Part shown: in pieces, positions 35,601 through 47,600 of the stretch
Numbering within the stretch: the first letter of the stretch is position 1
Layout: each line of letters begins with the position of its first letter
DNA from: Otatea glauca
Taxonomy: Eukaryota > Streptophyta > Magnoliopsida > Poales > Poaceae
Length of the DNA: 64,000 nt
Reading direction: 5' to 3'
NCBI GenBank assembly: GCA_036346275.1
Contig: CM070723.1
Span: forward strand, 50,484,743 to 50,548,742
Notes under the pieces: model-generated
Seen by the model: the letters and a program-made list of their open reading frames with translations, nothing else
What the model was told of the DNA's origin: nothing
Databases searched by the model: none
Made by a program: the position numbers and the translations under genes

Positions 35601-38600
35601 AAAGTCTTAAAATCGTAGGAGTGAAGCATTCGGACGCATAGATATCAAACAGATTATGTAAAGAATAACTTTGAATATCGATTCTTTCATTCATAATGGA
35701 ACAATTTGATTTACAAAGCTTAGGCGAAGAAACGACGTAGCTGTTCTATGTTCCAAGTGTTCTTGATCGCCGTGTGCCTTCTCGCTTGAGCTTGTAAGCC
35801 CGAGGCGTCTTGCCTCGTCGACGATATAAGGGACTTCCGACTTGGGAGAGCTTATGCTCGCATTTCGATTCATTCGAGGACCGGATCTCCTTTGAGAATG
35901 CGCGGCTCCTCGCATTGCGGCCGTGATAAGCGCGTAGGGCCTGGAGATACTTTTTGCGATTGAATTGTTGCGACGTCCACGGCTTCTTCCGGTCGGTCAA
36001 GGTCTTCTAGGCGGTTTTCCTCGGCGACTTCTTCATAGCTCCGGACCGTGGGGATCCGAATTCTAACTTCGGTGAGGAGGGCGCCTCGAGCCATATACGA
36101 GAAGAAAGGTGATCGCCGGTTGCTCTGCTGGGTGGTTCGCGGCCCCAGAGTACCAAGGTAGTTCTTTCACCCCACCGGCGTGACGGCTTTAGCCGATCAA
36201 AAATCCTAGCCTTCAGCCCTGTAATACCATGTCGTTGGCACGCTCGACTGGCCCATTACTCGAAGTGCGCTTGCGATGCAAAATGATCTTTATTAGAGTT
36301 CGCGCACTGGTCTTGAAATACGCCGCCCCTGAATTGGGTGCCGTTGTCCGTGATGATTCAGTTTGGGACACCGAATCTAACCACGATTTCATTGAAGAAT
36401 TCTTTGGCTTTTGTCGATGTTATTGTTGCGACCGGCTTGGCCCCCACCAATTTGGTGAACTTGTCAACAGCCACGAAGAGATGGGTGTAACCGCCTTGAA
36501 CCTTCTTTAAAGGTCCTACCATGTCAAGCCCCCAGACCGCAAAAGGCCAGGTGATTGGGATGGTTTGTAGTTCCTGTGCCGGTTTGTTCATCTGCCGCGC
36601 AAAGAACTGACATCCTTCACATGTCCGGACGATGTCCTCTGCGTCGGTAACGGCAGTTGGCCAGAAAAATCCTTGGCGATAAGCCTTGCCGACTAGGGTT
36701 GATGACGCCGCATGATTCCCACACACTCCCAAGTGGATTTCCTTGAGAAGTTTTTTCCCTTCTTGTTCCGATATGCACCGTCGTAGTACTCCCGAGGAAC
36801 TCTTGCGATAGAGTTCTTCCTTGATCACCACATAGCTCTTGTTTCGGCGCATTACTCGTTCGGCTTTGTACTCGGTCTTGGGTAACTCATCCTTCACAAA
36901 TAGTTCGAGATCACGGGGTACATCGATCGGGAGTAATGACTAGGACTTACGCCGCGCTCTTCTCGGTAAGTGTCGCCGATCGAGTGCTAATCGTGGGCTT
37001 GCGAATTTCTTGACGAATACTCCCGTGGGCCTTTGTAGACCGGTAGGATCCCATCTTCGCTAGCTCGTCGGCCGCTTCATTATCTAGGCGGAGCACGTGA
37101 ATAAGTTTCAGGCCGTCGAAGTTACCTTCCAGCTTGCGTACTTCTTGGCAATAGGCTACCGTGTTGTCTTCAATACAGGATCACTCTTTTTGCACTTGAT
37201 TGACCACAAGCATTGAGTCCCCGTGATCCGCCAGTCGTCGGATTCCAAGTGATATGGTGATACGGAGCCCATGGATGAGTGCCTCGTACTCGGCGGCGTT
37301 GTTTGATGCAGGGAAAAGAATTTGGAGAACGTATCTTAACCGTTCTCCGCTCGGTGATATGAGCACTATAACAGCCCCCGCGCCGCTGAGCATGAGGGAC
37401 CCATCGAAGTACATGGTCCAATATTCGAGTTCCTTGTCGACCGTCGGGCTTTGAAGTTCATCGCTCGGCGGTGAAGTCGTGGCGCTTGAGACTTGATGGT
37501 GTGCGAGGCTGAACAAGATATCAAAGGCTCCAAGCTCATTGCCAGCTTTGCAATTCTCCGGTGGCTTCTCGATTATGAAGTATATCTCTATTGGGAAGGA
37601 GGTGATCACCAAACGGTATGCTCTTGGAAGTAGTGCTTGAGCTTGCGAGATGTTAGAGTCGGCATATAATAATTTACGTACTTGTGGATACTGCGCCTTA
37701 AACTTCGCTCGAACCTCGTTGCCGAAGTAGGCCGGGTGTTGGATCTTACGCGACATGGCTTTGCTCCTTCTTGTTCGACGATGATTGCGGCGGCGACTAC
37801 ATGAGTTGTTGCCGCGATGTAAAGTAACAAAGGTTCTTCTGGCATCGGTGAAACCAAAACCGGGGCGTCGTCAAGAAGGTCTTCAAATCTTCGAATGCCT
37901 GTTGTGCCTCTGGAGTCCATTGGAACTTGTCTTGCTTCTTAAGGAGTTTAAAGAATGGCATACCTCGCATACCCAGCCGAGAAATAAACCTGCTGAGTGT
38001 AGCCATACATCCTGTGAGCTTCTGAACGTCCTTTTGGCAAGTTGGCGGTTCCATATTCGATATGGCCCTGATCTTCTCTGGGTTGGCCTCAATGCCTCGA
38101 TGTGATATGATAAACCCGAACAGTTTTCCCGAAGAAACTCCGAAAACACACTTCTCGGGATTAAGCTTCATGCTGAAGGCCCTTAGACTCTCGAATGTCT
38201 CGGTTAGGTCGGTGATGAGGTCCTTCCTTTCCCAAGTCTTCACCACGACGTTGTCCACATACGCCTCCACATTTCGTCCGAGTTGGGCGTGAAAGCACCG
38301 TTGTATCGCGCGTTGATACGTCGCTCCAGCGTTTTTGAACCCGAACGCCATTGTGGTATAGCAAAAGGCCCCGAATGGCGTGATGAACGAAATCTTGATA
38401 TGATCTTCCGCCTTTAGGCGAATCTGGTGGTACCCTGAGTAGGCATCGAGGAAACTCAGGATCTCTCACCCGGCGGTTGAATCAACTACTTGATCAATCC
38501 GAGGTAACCCGAAAGGATCCTTCGGACAAGCTTTGTTGAGATCAGTGTAGTCAGCGCACACGCGCCAAGTTTTATTCTTTTTGAACTAGTCAAATGCAGG

Positions 38601-41600
38601 TTTGCCACCAATCTGGATGATACACTTCTTTTATAAAGCTGCGGCTAAAAGCTTGGTGATTTCTGTTTGATGGCGTTAGACGATCTGAGCAAACCGCGAA
38701 GCCTTTGCTTGATTGGCTTCGCACTTTGTTGGCGTCACGAGAGAATGCTCGATCACCTCCCAGGGACACCCATGCATGTCGGATGGTTCACGCGAAGATG
38801 TCCTTGTTAGCTTGGAGGAAGGTGGCGAGCTCGTTTTCCTATTTGTCCTCGAGCCTGTCCGATCGTCGTCTTAGTTGAATCGGACGGGTCAAGAATGATT
38901 CTCTTGGTTCCTTCGCGAGTTTCATCCACAGCGTGGCCCGCTTTTGACGGATATCTCCTCTTCCCGCATCGTGTCAAACACGCTTGGATCTCCTTCTCAT
39001 CGGCTCCTTCCTCATTTCGGCGAGTTCATGGTTCTCCGTTCGCCTCCAGGGGACCTCTTGGCGTCGCTGCGAACCGTGATGGCGCTTCTTGGTCTGGCAT
39101 TTTCATCACCAAGTAGGCGTAGTCGGGATAGCCATGAATCGAGCTAGTCCGGTCTTCCCAAGATAGCGTGATCTGGCCGTCTCGAAATCCGCCACCTCAA
39201 AATTTATGTACTCGGTCCGATAGTTGTCCTTGGTGCCAAGGTGACGGCAAGGAAATCTGTCAGAGTGAGAGCGAGGATGCTCCAGAATCACACCATGGAG
39301 CTAGTGAGTGCTCGGTCTAAGCTCGGAGAGGGGAATGTTCATGTCGTTGAAAGTTTTGGAGAACAAGACATTGGGTCCACTTCCATCGATCGGGACCTTC
39401 TTGAGCTTTACGCTTGGGATAACAGGGTCGAGCACTGAGGAACTTACCCTGATGTAGAACCCATTGGGGTGATCCATTCTACGAAGGTGATTGGTACCTC
39501 GGACCACTTCGGATATTGGGGTTCTTTGGTTCCACTGCGTTGATCTCCGGCGATAAGCTTTTGCTTCCGCTTGGACTCGTATCCGGTGGAGCCCCCGTAT
39601 ATATAGTTCAACTCGTGCTCGGGCTCTTGAAAATCGTCTTCATCTGGAAGGACTTTCTTCTTTGCCTCCTCGTCCTTCGCTGGAGCCGTCTGCTTGTTGA
39701 TGTCCCGCGCAAAATACTTCAAGGTGAAGCAGTCCTTGGCGGCGTGCTTTCCTTTAGGATGGAAATGATAGATTGCTTCCATGATTGGCCAGTCAGTCCT
39801 TCCTCCGCATGGCTCGGCGCGGGCCGCTCGGCCACCGCGACTAATTCTTCGCCCTTTCGCTTCTTGTCTTTGTGCTTGGAGGACTCGGGCTTGTCACCCT
39901 TGTTCTTCTGATGTGGGCGATCTTCCTGGCGCTCGGCCAGGGCGTCCGGCCGTGGCGTGGCGGTCGGCCATCACGAACATCTCGCCGCGAGATCGGGGTT
40001 TCTTGGACATTTTCTTAATTAGATCGGGATCACTTACCCCTTCGGAAGGCTGCCACCACCACGGCGGATCGTCCCCGATGGTGTTCTTCTCGCATGAAAC
40101 GCCGGATGAAATCCTCGGCGTCGTCCTTCTGCGGTGCAAGCGTACGAGTCCGCAGTGCAGGGCTCTCGTGAGGTTCCACGGAAGTTAGCAATGAATTGAT
40201 CGCAGATCGCTCAGAGTCCACCGAGTTTGCGGGAGGCCCGTGAGCCATGCTTGAGTCGAGGGTAAGGTTGGTGGCGGGTAATTTGCCATCACATTCGTTA
40301 CCTCGGCCGCTTTGACCGCTAGGGCGTATCTGCGACCAAGCTTCCGGATCTCGCTCGCGTCAAACTTGACAATGCCTTTAGGGTTGAAACCTTCAGCCAT
40401 ACCACTCGCGCGCACCAAGGAGTGAATGCTCGAATCCGTCGATGGATCTTTCTTCATGATGAGGAGGAGAGCGGTAGCGAGACTCGGCGCGGCGATTGTA
40501 AATCAACTGCGTCGGGGTGGAGTTCGGCGCGGCGAGTCCATGACTCGGCGCTCGTCGTCGTTCCGGCCCCGGCGATGACGGTCTCTATGGTCGTCCCTGT
40601 CGTCGCATCTTCGATCGCTTCGCCAATCATAGCCGGTGCCAAAACGCTCGAAGTCGTCGCAGCGCCCGCGTCATTCTTCCTCGTCCCGCTCTTGTCGCCT
40701 GGCGGTGATATCTTGGCGAAGGTCGCGGTTGAGAATGCGACGTGCGTCTCCGACTAGTGGTGTGAGGCGCCTACTGCCGGTACTTCGATTGGTTGCCGTC
40801 CGACTGCTAGCGACACGCGTGGCCGCATGGGAGCGGGAACGCGCTTCCCCATCCGGCCCTTCTTGATTCTGTTGAATTGCCGCCGCCGTCACCATGGCCT
40901 TGATTTGAGCCACGATCGGGGCTGCCGGGCTGTCAGCCGCAATCATTGGATCCAGCGTATCGAGTAGCGTCTTGGAGGCGACGACGTTCTGCTGAGGCGT
41001 ATGGAAGACAACTTTGTCTCCCAACCTGGATTGCAGGATGTCCTCTCGGACATGGCGGCCGCGAGACCGAAGCGACTGTGCCTCCTTCCCTCTACGGGGC
41101 GGTCGATCTTCCTCCGTAGCTTCCTGATCCTCTTGCTGGCGTTGGAGGTCGGTCTTCTGTTCTTCTATGGCAAAGATGCCACGAAGATCATAGTAACTCC
41201 CTGCAAAGCCGATTGGTTTGCCGGCTGAGGCAATGTGACATACCTGAGATAGATCGGCCTGATTTTTACCAGATTGGATCTGGTTCAAGTTTAGGCAGAC
41301 CAGTTCTCTGTTCTTATCCGCGACGAAGTCCATGCTCCCGAAGCGAAAAGCTTGGCCGGAGACGAAAGTGACGGTGATCCCGCCGATTGTTGCCATCGAG
41401 TCTGTTGGAAAAGATGTTAGCGCTTCCCCTACCTGGCGCGCCAATTGTCGACTTTTGTAGTCGGCGATGAAATTATGGGGCAGGCGCTAGATCTCAAACT
41501 CGATGGTCACACAAGACAAGGGATTATATGTGTTCGAGCTCTCGAGGAGATAATACCCTAGTCCCGTGCGGCTGGGATTATATTGTTGTATATGGATCTA

Positions 41601-44600
41601 AGATTGCTCAAAGCGTGATGTGCTCAGGCGATATGAGGAGTGCTATGCTCTATGGCTTGATGCCTTGTTGTTGCCCGCCTCACCCTTATATACCGGGGTG
41701 GTGCGGCTTACAGAGTCCCGACCATTAGGAGATTCCGATCGGTTACTAGATTCTAGTCGATTCTGAGATAGGGTTTACATCTTTATCTATCCTAATAATG
41801 ACTCAGACATTACAACTGTATCTTTTATATCTAAATATATGCTCAACTATCTATGAGATGTACCCCCTGGCGCACGGCAATGTGGTGCAGTGCGGGGATA
41901 TCATCCCGGCCTTCCTCTTGGCTTATCCTGACGCCTCCGGCCGATCGTGAGGGTATCTGGATCCTTATATTCCACATTGCTCATGTGCTACGGCAGCCAT
42001 GTCAAGTTGTAAAGAATCTTGTGTTAATTGGGAAGTATGTAAATTCGGAGATACTATATGCGATGTAAGAATGAAGTATATGACTATGATAAGTGATGGA
42101 GCAAAGATACAGGGATTTTACCTTCTGAATTACCTACCTTCAGATGAGCACACTCCATGCAAACTTGCAAAGTGTTGAGCATGCTGTTGTATGATTGTGG
42201 TGAACCTGTTCTTAAATCTATGGTGTTGAAAATGCATGCGAAAGGGATGGCATTCCAACGCTTGCCTTTTCATTTTGGTTGTTAATGTAACACCAAAGCC
42301 CAAAATCCGCTCAAAGCCTAGCTCACTGTCGACTTTTGTAGTCGGCAATAAATTTATGGGGTAGGCGCTAGATCTCAAACTCGAAGGTCACACAAGACAA
42401 GGGGTTTAGACAGGTTCAGGCCCTCAGCGATGGAGGTAATACCCTAATCCTGTGTGCTGAGATTATGCAGATCTCTTGGATCTAAGATTGCTCAAAGCGC
42501 AATATGCTCTGAGCGATATGAGGTGTGCTATGCTCTATGGCTTGATAGCTCTATGCTTGGATGATTGGATCCCTATGTTGTTGCCCGCCCTCTCCCTTAT
42601 ATAGCGGGGGTGGGGCGGCTTACAGAGTCCTGATCGGTTAAGAGATTCCGATCGGTTACAAGATTCTAGTCGATTCTGAGGATAGAGTTTACATCTTTAT
42701 CTACCCTATTAACGACTCGGATTACAACCGTATCTATCATATCTAAATATAAGTTCAACTTCCTTAGGATATGTCCTCACATGCGCGCAATGGGCCTGAC
42801 GCGGGGAGTATCTTACGGCCTCCTCTTGGGCCTATCATGAGGGTACCCGGGTTCTTATATTCCACAAGAGCCCCCGAGTCCTTTGCGATCGAGTTGCCGC
42901 TTTCCGGTTGCGGCCAACCGAAGTCATGCTTCACGCCAGTGCTTGCGCTTCTTAATGCGGCTTCGACTAGTTTTCCTTCTGGAAAGTGCCCTATTGTAGG
43001 CAAAGAGATCGTGAAGGACTCAATAGACTCCACGCGCTAAACTTTCCGAGTGGTTCCTAGCCCCATTATTGGAATTCCGCAATGGCTCATCTTGGGACAT
43101 CTTGTATCCCAAACGATATGCGAAGTCAAACGCTTTTCCCGCCAAGGCAAAATTCGCCACTCCTTTAAATTCATTCGTCGCCGGTTGCCGATGTCGTCGT
43201 TGAGCGTTGGCTCACACGTCGCATCCAAATTTAGTAGCCCTAAAATCATGTATATGCGTAACTTAGGCAATGTAAAAACAATTCACTCGGATGTGATGTC
43301 CGATCGTGTATATATAATTTTAGAGTTTTTACTCTTTTTCCTTATTGATTTTGAATTCATCCGAGTGGTTTGACTCTTTTGTTTAAGCACTCGCCCGACT
43401 AGTCTAGCCCCGAGCGTTGGAGTCGGCTCATGACTCTTTCCTGTGCACGTGTCTTGGGTGACTAAAGTTCGCCGTTCATGGGGTCGAGCTTCACAACTCG
43501 GAGTTATCGCACTCGATTCACTTGCAATCGTTAAGCAAAAGAAGAAAAATACAACTCAAAAGATGTCGCGTCGCGCACACTATTAGGTAGCCCCGACTTA
43601 TCGCTTAGTTGTGGGTCAACTAAGTAGCAAGTCGAGAAAATCAACAATTTTATTTATAATGACATAATTGAGTAAAGCGACTTAGCCGCTTTATGCTCCA
43701 TATGTTGCCGACGATCATGCCATCTTTGCTCGTGGCGCAGCGTAGGCTTGTAGATGGTAGCCATGGCGGCGCTCGGCGCGGCGTGGCTCGTGGCCGTCTG
43801 CGCGGGCGGGCGCCGGGCGCAGCGTAGGCTCGTGGCCATGCCGAAAGGTGGCGCCGGGGCGGGTGTGGCTCGTGGTCGTGCCAAAGGTGGCGCTTCGGCG
43901 CAGCGTGGCTCGTGGCCGTCTTGCGGTGGCGCCGGCGCGGCGTAGGCTCGTGGCCTTGCCGGCGTGGCGCTTCGGCGTGGCTCGTGGCCGTCCGAGTTGG
44001 CGCTCGGGCGCGGGAGTGGCTCGTGGCCGTCGGCGAAGGTGGCGCTCGGCACCTGTGCGTGGCTCGTGGCCGTCGCCGGTGGCGCTCGGCGCGGCGCGGC
44101 TCGTGGTCGTCTGCCGAAAGGTGGCGCTGAAGCGCAGGCGTAGGCTCGTGGCCGTCCGAAGCCGCGTGGGGCGCGAGTGTGCTTCACCTACCGGCTTTTC
44201 ACGATTTTCTTTGAATTGCGGCCGCCGTCACCATGGCCTTGATCCGGCCACGATCGGGCCGCTGCCATCCGATGCAATCATCGGGTCCATTTGTCGAGAA
44301 GCGTCTTGGAGGCGACGACGCTCGCGATGGCGCGTGGAAGATCGCTTGATTTCAACCGGATTGCAGGATGTCCTCGCGGACATTGCGACCGCGAGATCGG
44401 GCGATCGCGCTGCACTCCTTACCCTTACGAAGACGATCTTCCTCGCAGCTTCTTGTTCTTCTTGTTGGCGTTGGAGATCGGTCTTCGCTCTTCTATCGCG
44501 AAGACGCCACGAAGATCGCAGCAATTCCTCGCGACGCCGATCGGTTTGCTTACCAAGTCAAAGTGACATACCCAAATGAGTCGGCTGATCTTTACCGATT

Positions 44601-47600
44601 GGATCCGGTTCAAGTCTAGGCGACAAGTTCTCCGCGCATCTGCGCGATGAAGTCCGTGCTCCGGCGAAAGCTTTGGCCGAGATGAAGGTGGTGGTGATTC
44701 CGCCGATCGCCATCCATCAGTCAGAGGAAAAGATTATAGCGCTTCCCTACTGGCGCGCCAACCGCCGACTTTTGTAGTCGGCAATAAATTTATGGGTAGG
44801 CGCTACATCTCAAACTCGAAGGTCACACAAGACAAGGGGTTTAGGCAGTTCAGTCCTCGGCCGATGGAGGTAATACCTAATCCTGTGTTTGAGATTATGC
44901 GATCTCTTGGATCTAAGATTGCTCAAAGCGCAATATGCTCAGGCGATATGAGGTGTGCTATGCTCTATGGCTTGATAGCTCTATGCTTGGATGATTGGAT
45001 CCCTATGTTGTTGCCCGCCCTCTCCCTTATATAGCGGGGGTGGGGCGGCTTACAGAGTCTTGATCGGTTAAGAGATTCCGATCGGTTACAAGATTCTAGT
45101 CGATTCTGAGGATAGAGTTTACATCTTTATCTACCCTATTAACGACTTTGGATTACAACCGTATCTATCATATCTAAATATAAGTTCAACTTCCTTTAGG
45201 ATATGTCCCCTTGCGCACGGCAGCGGGGCCTGACGCGGGAAGTATCTTCTGGGCCTCCCTCTTGGGCCTGTCATGAGGGTACCCGGGTTCTTATATTCCA
45301 CACCCACCGTGGGATGGGGCGCGTGCATAGCAACCCGCTTACACTTTCGTCCTTGCTTCATGTAAAGGGTTGACCTGTAGGTGTTATGTTTGAACCAAGC
45401 AGACATTATGTACTACTATAACTCACTTTAAACAAACAATATGGGACTAATCCCACCGCCGCTCCACATGGGCTACATGGGCCTTCACCATAACTGTTCT
45501 GGGGTATTACTTTCACCCCCTTAAGGGTTGATGCCCTCGGTAGCACACCGTAAACATGACAAATGCCTAGAATCACTCCTCAGTACATGTCCATGCGTTC
45601 AGTGCTAGTGCATATGTCATGTCGTGTGTTCACTCTGGGCCTACACGTGCCATGCGCCATATACCCGCGTCCCTGTCCCACACACGCCCATGCAATGAAG
45701 GTTGATGCTCTAATACCATCTGTAACACCCTGGTTTAAAATTCGCTCAATACTCAATCCATCCATGAGGCAAGACCTACACAAACATAGCATCTCCGAGT
45801 TAACTCTTTTACACGAAGCGAGGACGAAAGTGTAAGCGGGGTGCTAAGTGTGAGTGGGTCCGCCCTATGGGTGGACTGGGCATTAAACGAATTTTGGACC
45901 AGGGTGTTATAGTTGAGCATTAGTACTTAGGAGCAAAAGGACATGCATGCTGATTTAAGACAGTTACAACCCCATGCATGTTCCGACATTGAAATTCCCA
46001 GGGCAGTAGATTCTATCTTTGTTTAGTCCCAGAACAGTGGTCTTCAACTGCATACTACAAACTGTGTGAAATATGACAGTTGATGCACTATTTCTCTTTT
46101 CTTTTAGAACACCATCTTATAATCATTTAAATACCACTTTCCAATGCAACATGTGTTAATTTAACTGCTTTTACAGGTGAAACTTACTCAGATGTTGTTG
46201 GAAGTCCTTACTATGTTGCACCTGAGGTTCTCATGAAACACTATGGCCGCGAAGCGGATGTTTGGAGTGCCGGTGTGATAATTTATATCCTGTTGAGTGG
46301 GGTTCCTCCATTTTGGGATGGTGAGGGTACATCTGTCCTTCTTGCTTCATATTTAAACCTCATCTTTTTGCAAAATGTTGACAGTTACCCATTCCTTTTA
46401 TTTTCTTTTGGATGCTGGTCTGCTTTCACAGAATCTGAACAAGGGATATTTGAACAAGTTTTGAAAGGTGATCTTGATTTTTCATCCGATCCCTGGCCCA
46501 GTATCTCAGAGAGTGCAAAGGGTTTGGTCCGGAAAATGCTAATCTGTGATCCCAGAAAGAGATTGACTGCACATGAAGCTCTATGTGAGTACATAGAAGC
46601 TTAAATGCCATTTTATTTTAAAACATTCTATCAGCCATCTAGCTTGATTTTCACACAAGTCTTATCTAGTGACTCATCTTTCTTTTGGCAGGTCATCCTT
46701 GGATTTGTGTTGATGGAGTTGCTCCTGACAAGCCTCTTGATTCTGCTGTCTTAACTAGACTAAAACAATTTTCAGCAATGAACAAACTAAAGAAGATGGC
46801 TCTGAGGGTGGGTATTGCTGTAAATTTTCTCTTGTTTTACTACCAAGGATATCGAGTAAGTTTCGACATTGATGTTCTCTTTAAACTGGGTGATGTCTAT
46901 AGGTTATTGCCGACAATTTGTCTGAAGATGAAATTGCAGGATTGAAAGAAATGTTCAAAATGCTGGACACTGACAACAGTGGTCAGATCACATTGGAGGA
47001 ACTAAAAACTGGCTTGCAGAGAGTTGGTGCTAACTTAAAAGACTCGGAAATTACAACTCTAATGGAAGCGGTGACTATTCTAACTTATGAATGGCCCTTC
47101 TATATTCGATTGTTTGTATTCTAAGAAAATATTTGTTTGTTCTTGAGGCCCACAAGCTCAGGAAAAATCTCTGTTAGCTAGGGTTATCGAAATGTCAAAC
47201 TTGATGAGTATATGTTTGAAGGTGTGTATTTGACACCCTTCTTTAGTCTGACTGCATGATTTCTTGAGATTGGTATTAGTTATTTGTAAAAGCTATTATA
47301 TTTAATCTGAACTTATGTGGTTTTGAAATTTTAATTGGCATGTCTGCGTGTGAAATTGGCTCATTTGTATTCTGACAAAGGGCTGTGTTGTGAGGAGAAT
47401 TATCTGCACAACTACATAAGTAATATGAGATATTTTTTGGGTCTTCCTTGAATAAAGATATATGTTGTGCATTGTTCAGGCGGATATTGATAACAGTGGT
47501 TCAATTGATTATGGGGAGTTCCTTGCTGCAACTTTGCATCTGAACAAAGTCGAGAGAGAAGATACTCTCTTTGCAGCATTTTCATACTTCGATAAGGACG

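Larger units (their letters stand above)
24430..41976 (-). mobile_element. E1: Tat-lineage Ty3/gypsy retrotransposon with nested E2
   Basis: Minus-strand order from right: 5' LTR (41446-41976), primer site, gag (from 41396), protease, RT, RNase H, integrase (to about 35700), an extra gene antisense to pol, a tandem array, a small antisense ORF, PPT, 3' LTR (24430-24973). Without E2 it is about 11.5 kb, normal for Tat elements of grasses (RIRE2, Grande and cinful types). The two LTRs share subfamily-specific features (GCCTTGTTGTTGCCCG; CTATCCTAATAA) against the E2 and E3 LTRs. The flanks do not form a target duplication (agata left, ttgct right). All coding parts carry stops or shifts. Confidence 0.88.
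42327..45302 (-). mobile_element. E3: short non-autonomous Tat element (2.98 kb)
   Basis: Two 540-bp LTRs (42327-42866 and 44763-45302) share features absent from E1 and E2 LTRs (TAGCTCTATGCTTGGATGAT; TATATAGCGGGGGTGGGG). Target duplication ctcac (42322-42326) versus cccac (45303-45307), one mismatch. Primer site (minus strand) at 44746-44762; PPT next to 42867. The interior has only a gag 5' remnant, a GC-rich array and 3' sequence; no protease, RT, RNase H or integrase. It must have moved, if at all, with proteins from relatives. Confidence 0.88.
42288..45911. mobile_element. Inverted-repeat (foldback-type) element interrupted by E3
   Basis: Without E3 it is about 0.64 kb. The left arm (42288-42326 and 45308-45392) starts TGTAACACC and includes CGCTTACACTTTCGTCC (45340-45356) and TGTTATGTTTG. 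The right arm (45720-45911) contains the reverse complement, GGACGAAAGTGTAAGCG (45823-45839), and ends GGTGTTATA. The arms match over at least 30 nearly identical bases, less well outside. Next to the right arm, GATGCTCTAATACCATC is close to the antisense of a methionine-tRNA primer site, so the right arm may derive from a small LTR. Classification open: MITE, foldback, or two inverted TRIM-like LTRs. Confidence 0.55.
23643..46176 (+). other. CDPK intron 1, 22.5 kb, filled with nested retrotransposons
   Basis: The original intron parts are 23643-24429, 41977-42287 and 45912-46176, about 1.36 kb in all, and contain no ORF of note. The remainder is E1 with nested E2, and the inverted-repeat element with nested E3. 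The acceptor is TTTTACAG|GTGAAAC. Both large insertions read opposite to the gene (E1 and E3 minus strand), the orientation usually tolerated in introns because element polyadenylation signals are then not read in sense. Confidence 0.9.

Noticed and set aside
43848..44579. 243-codon plus-strand open frame
   Set aside because: Runs through the GC-rich minisatellite and the antisense of the gag remnant; repeats read in any frame, no domain.
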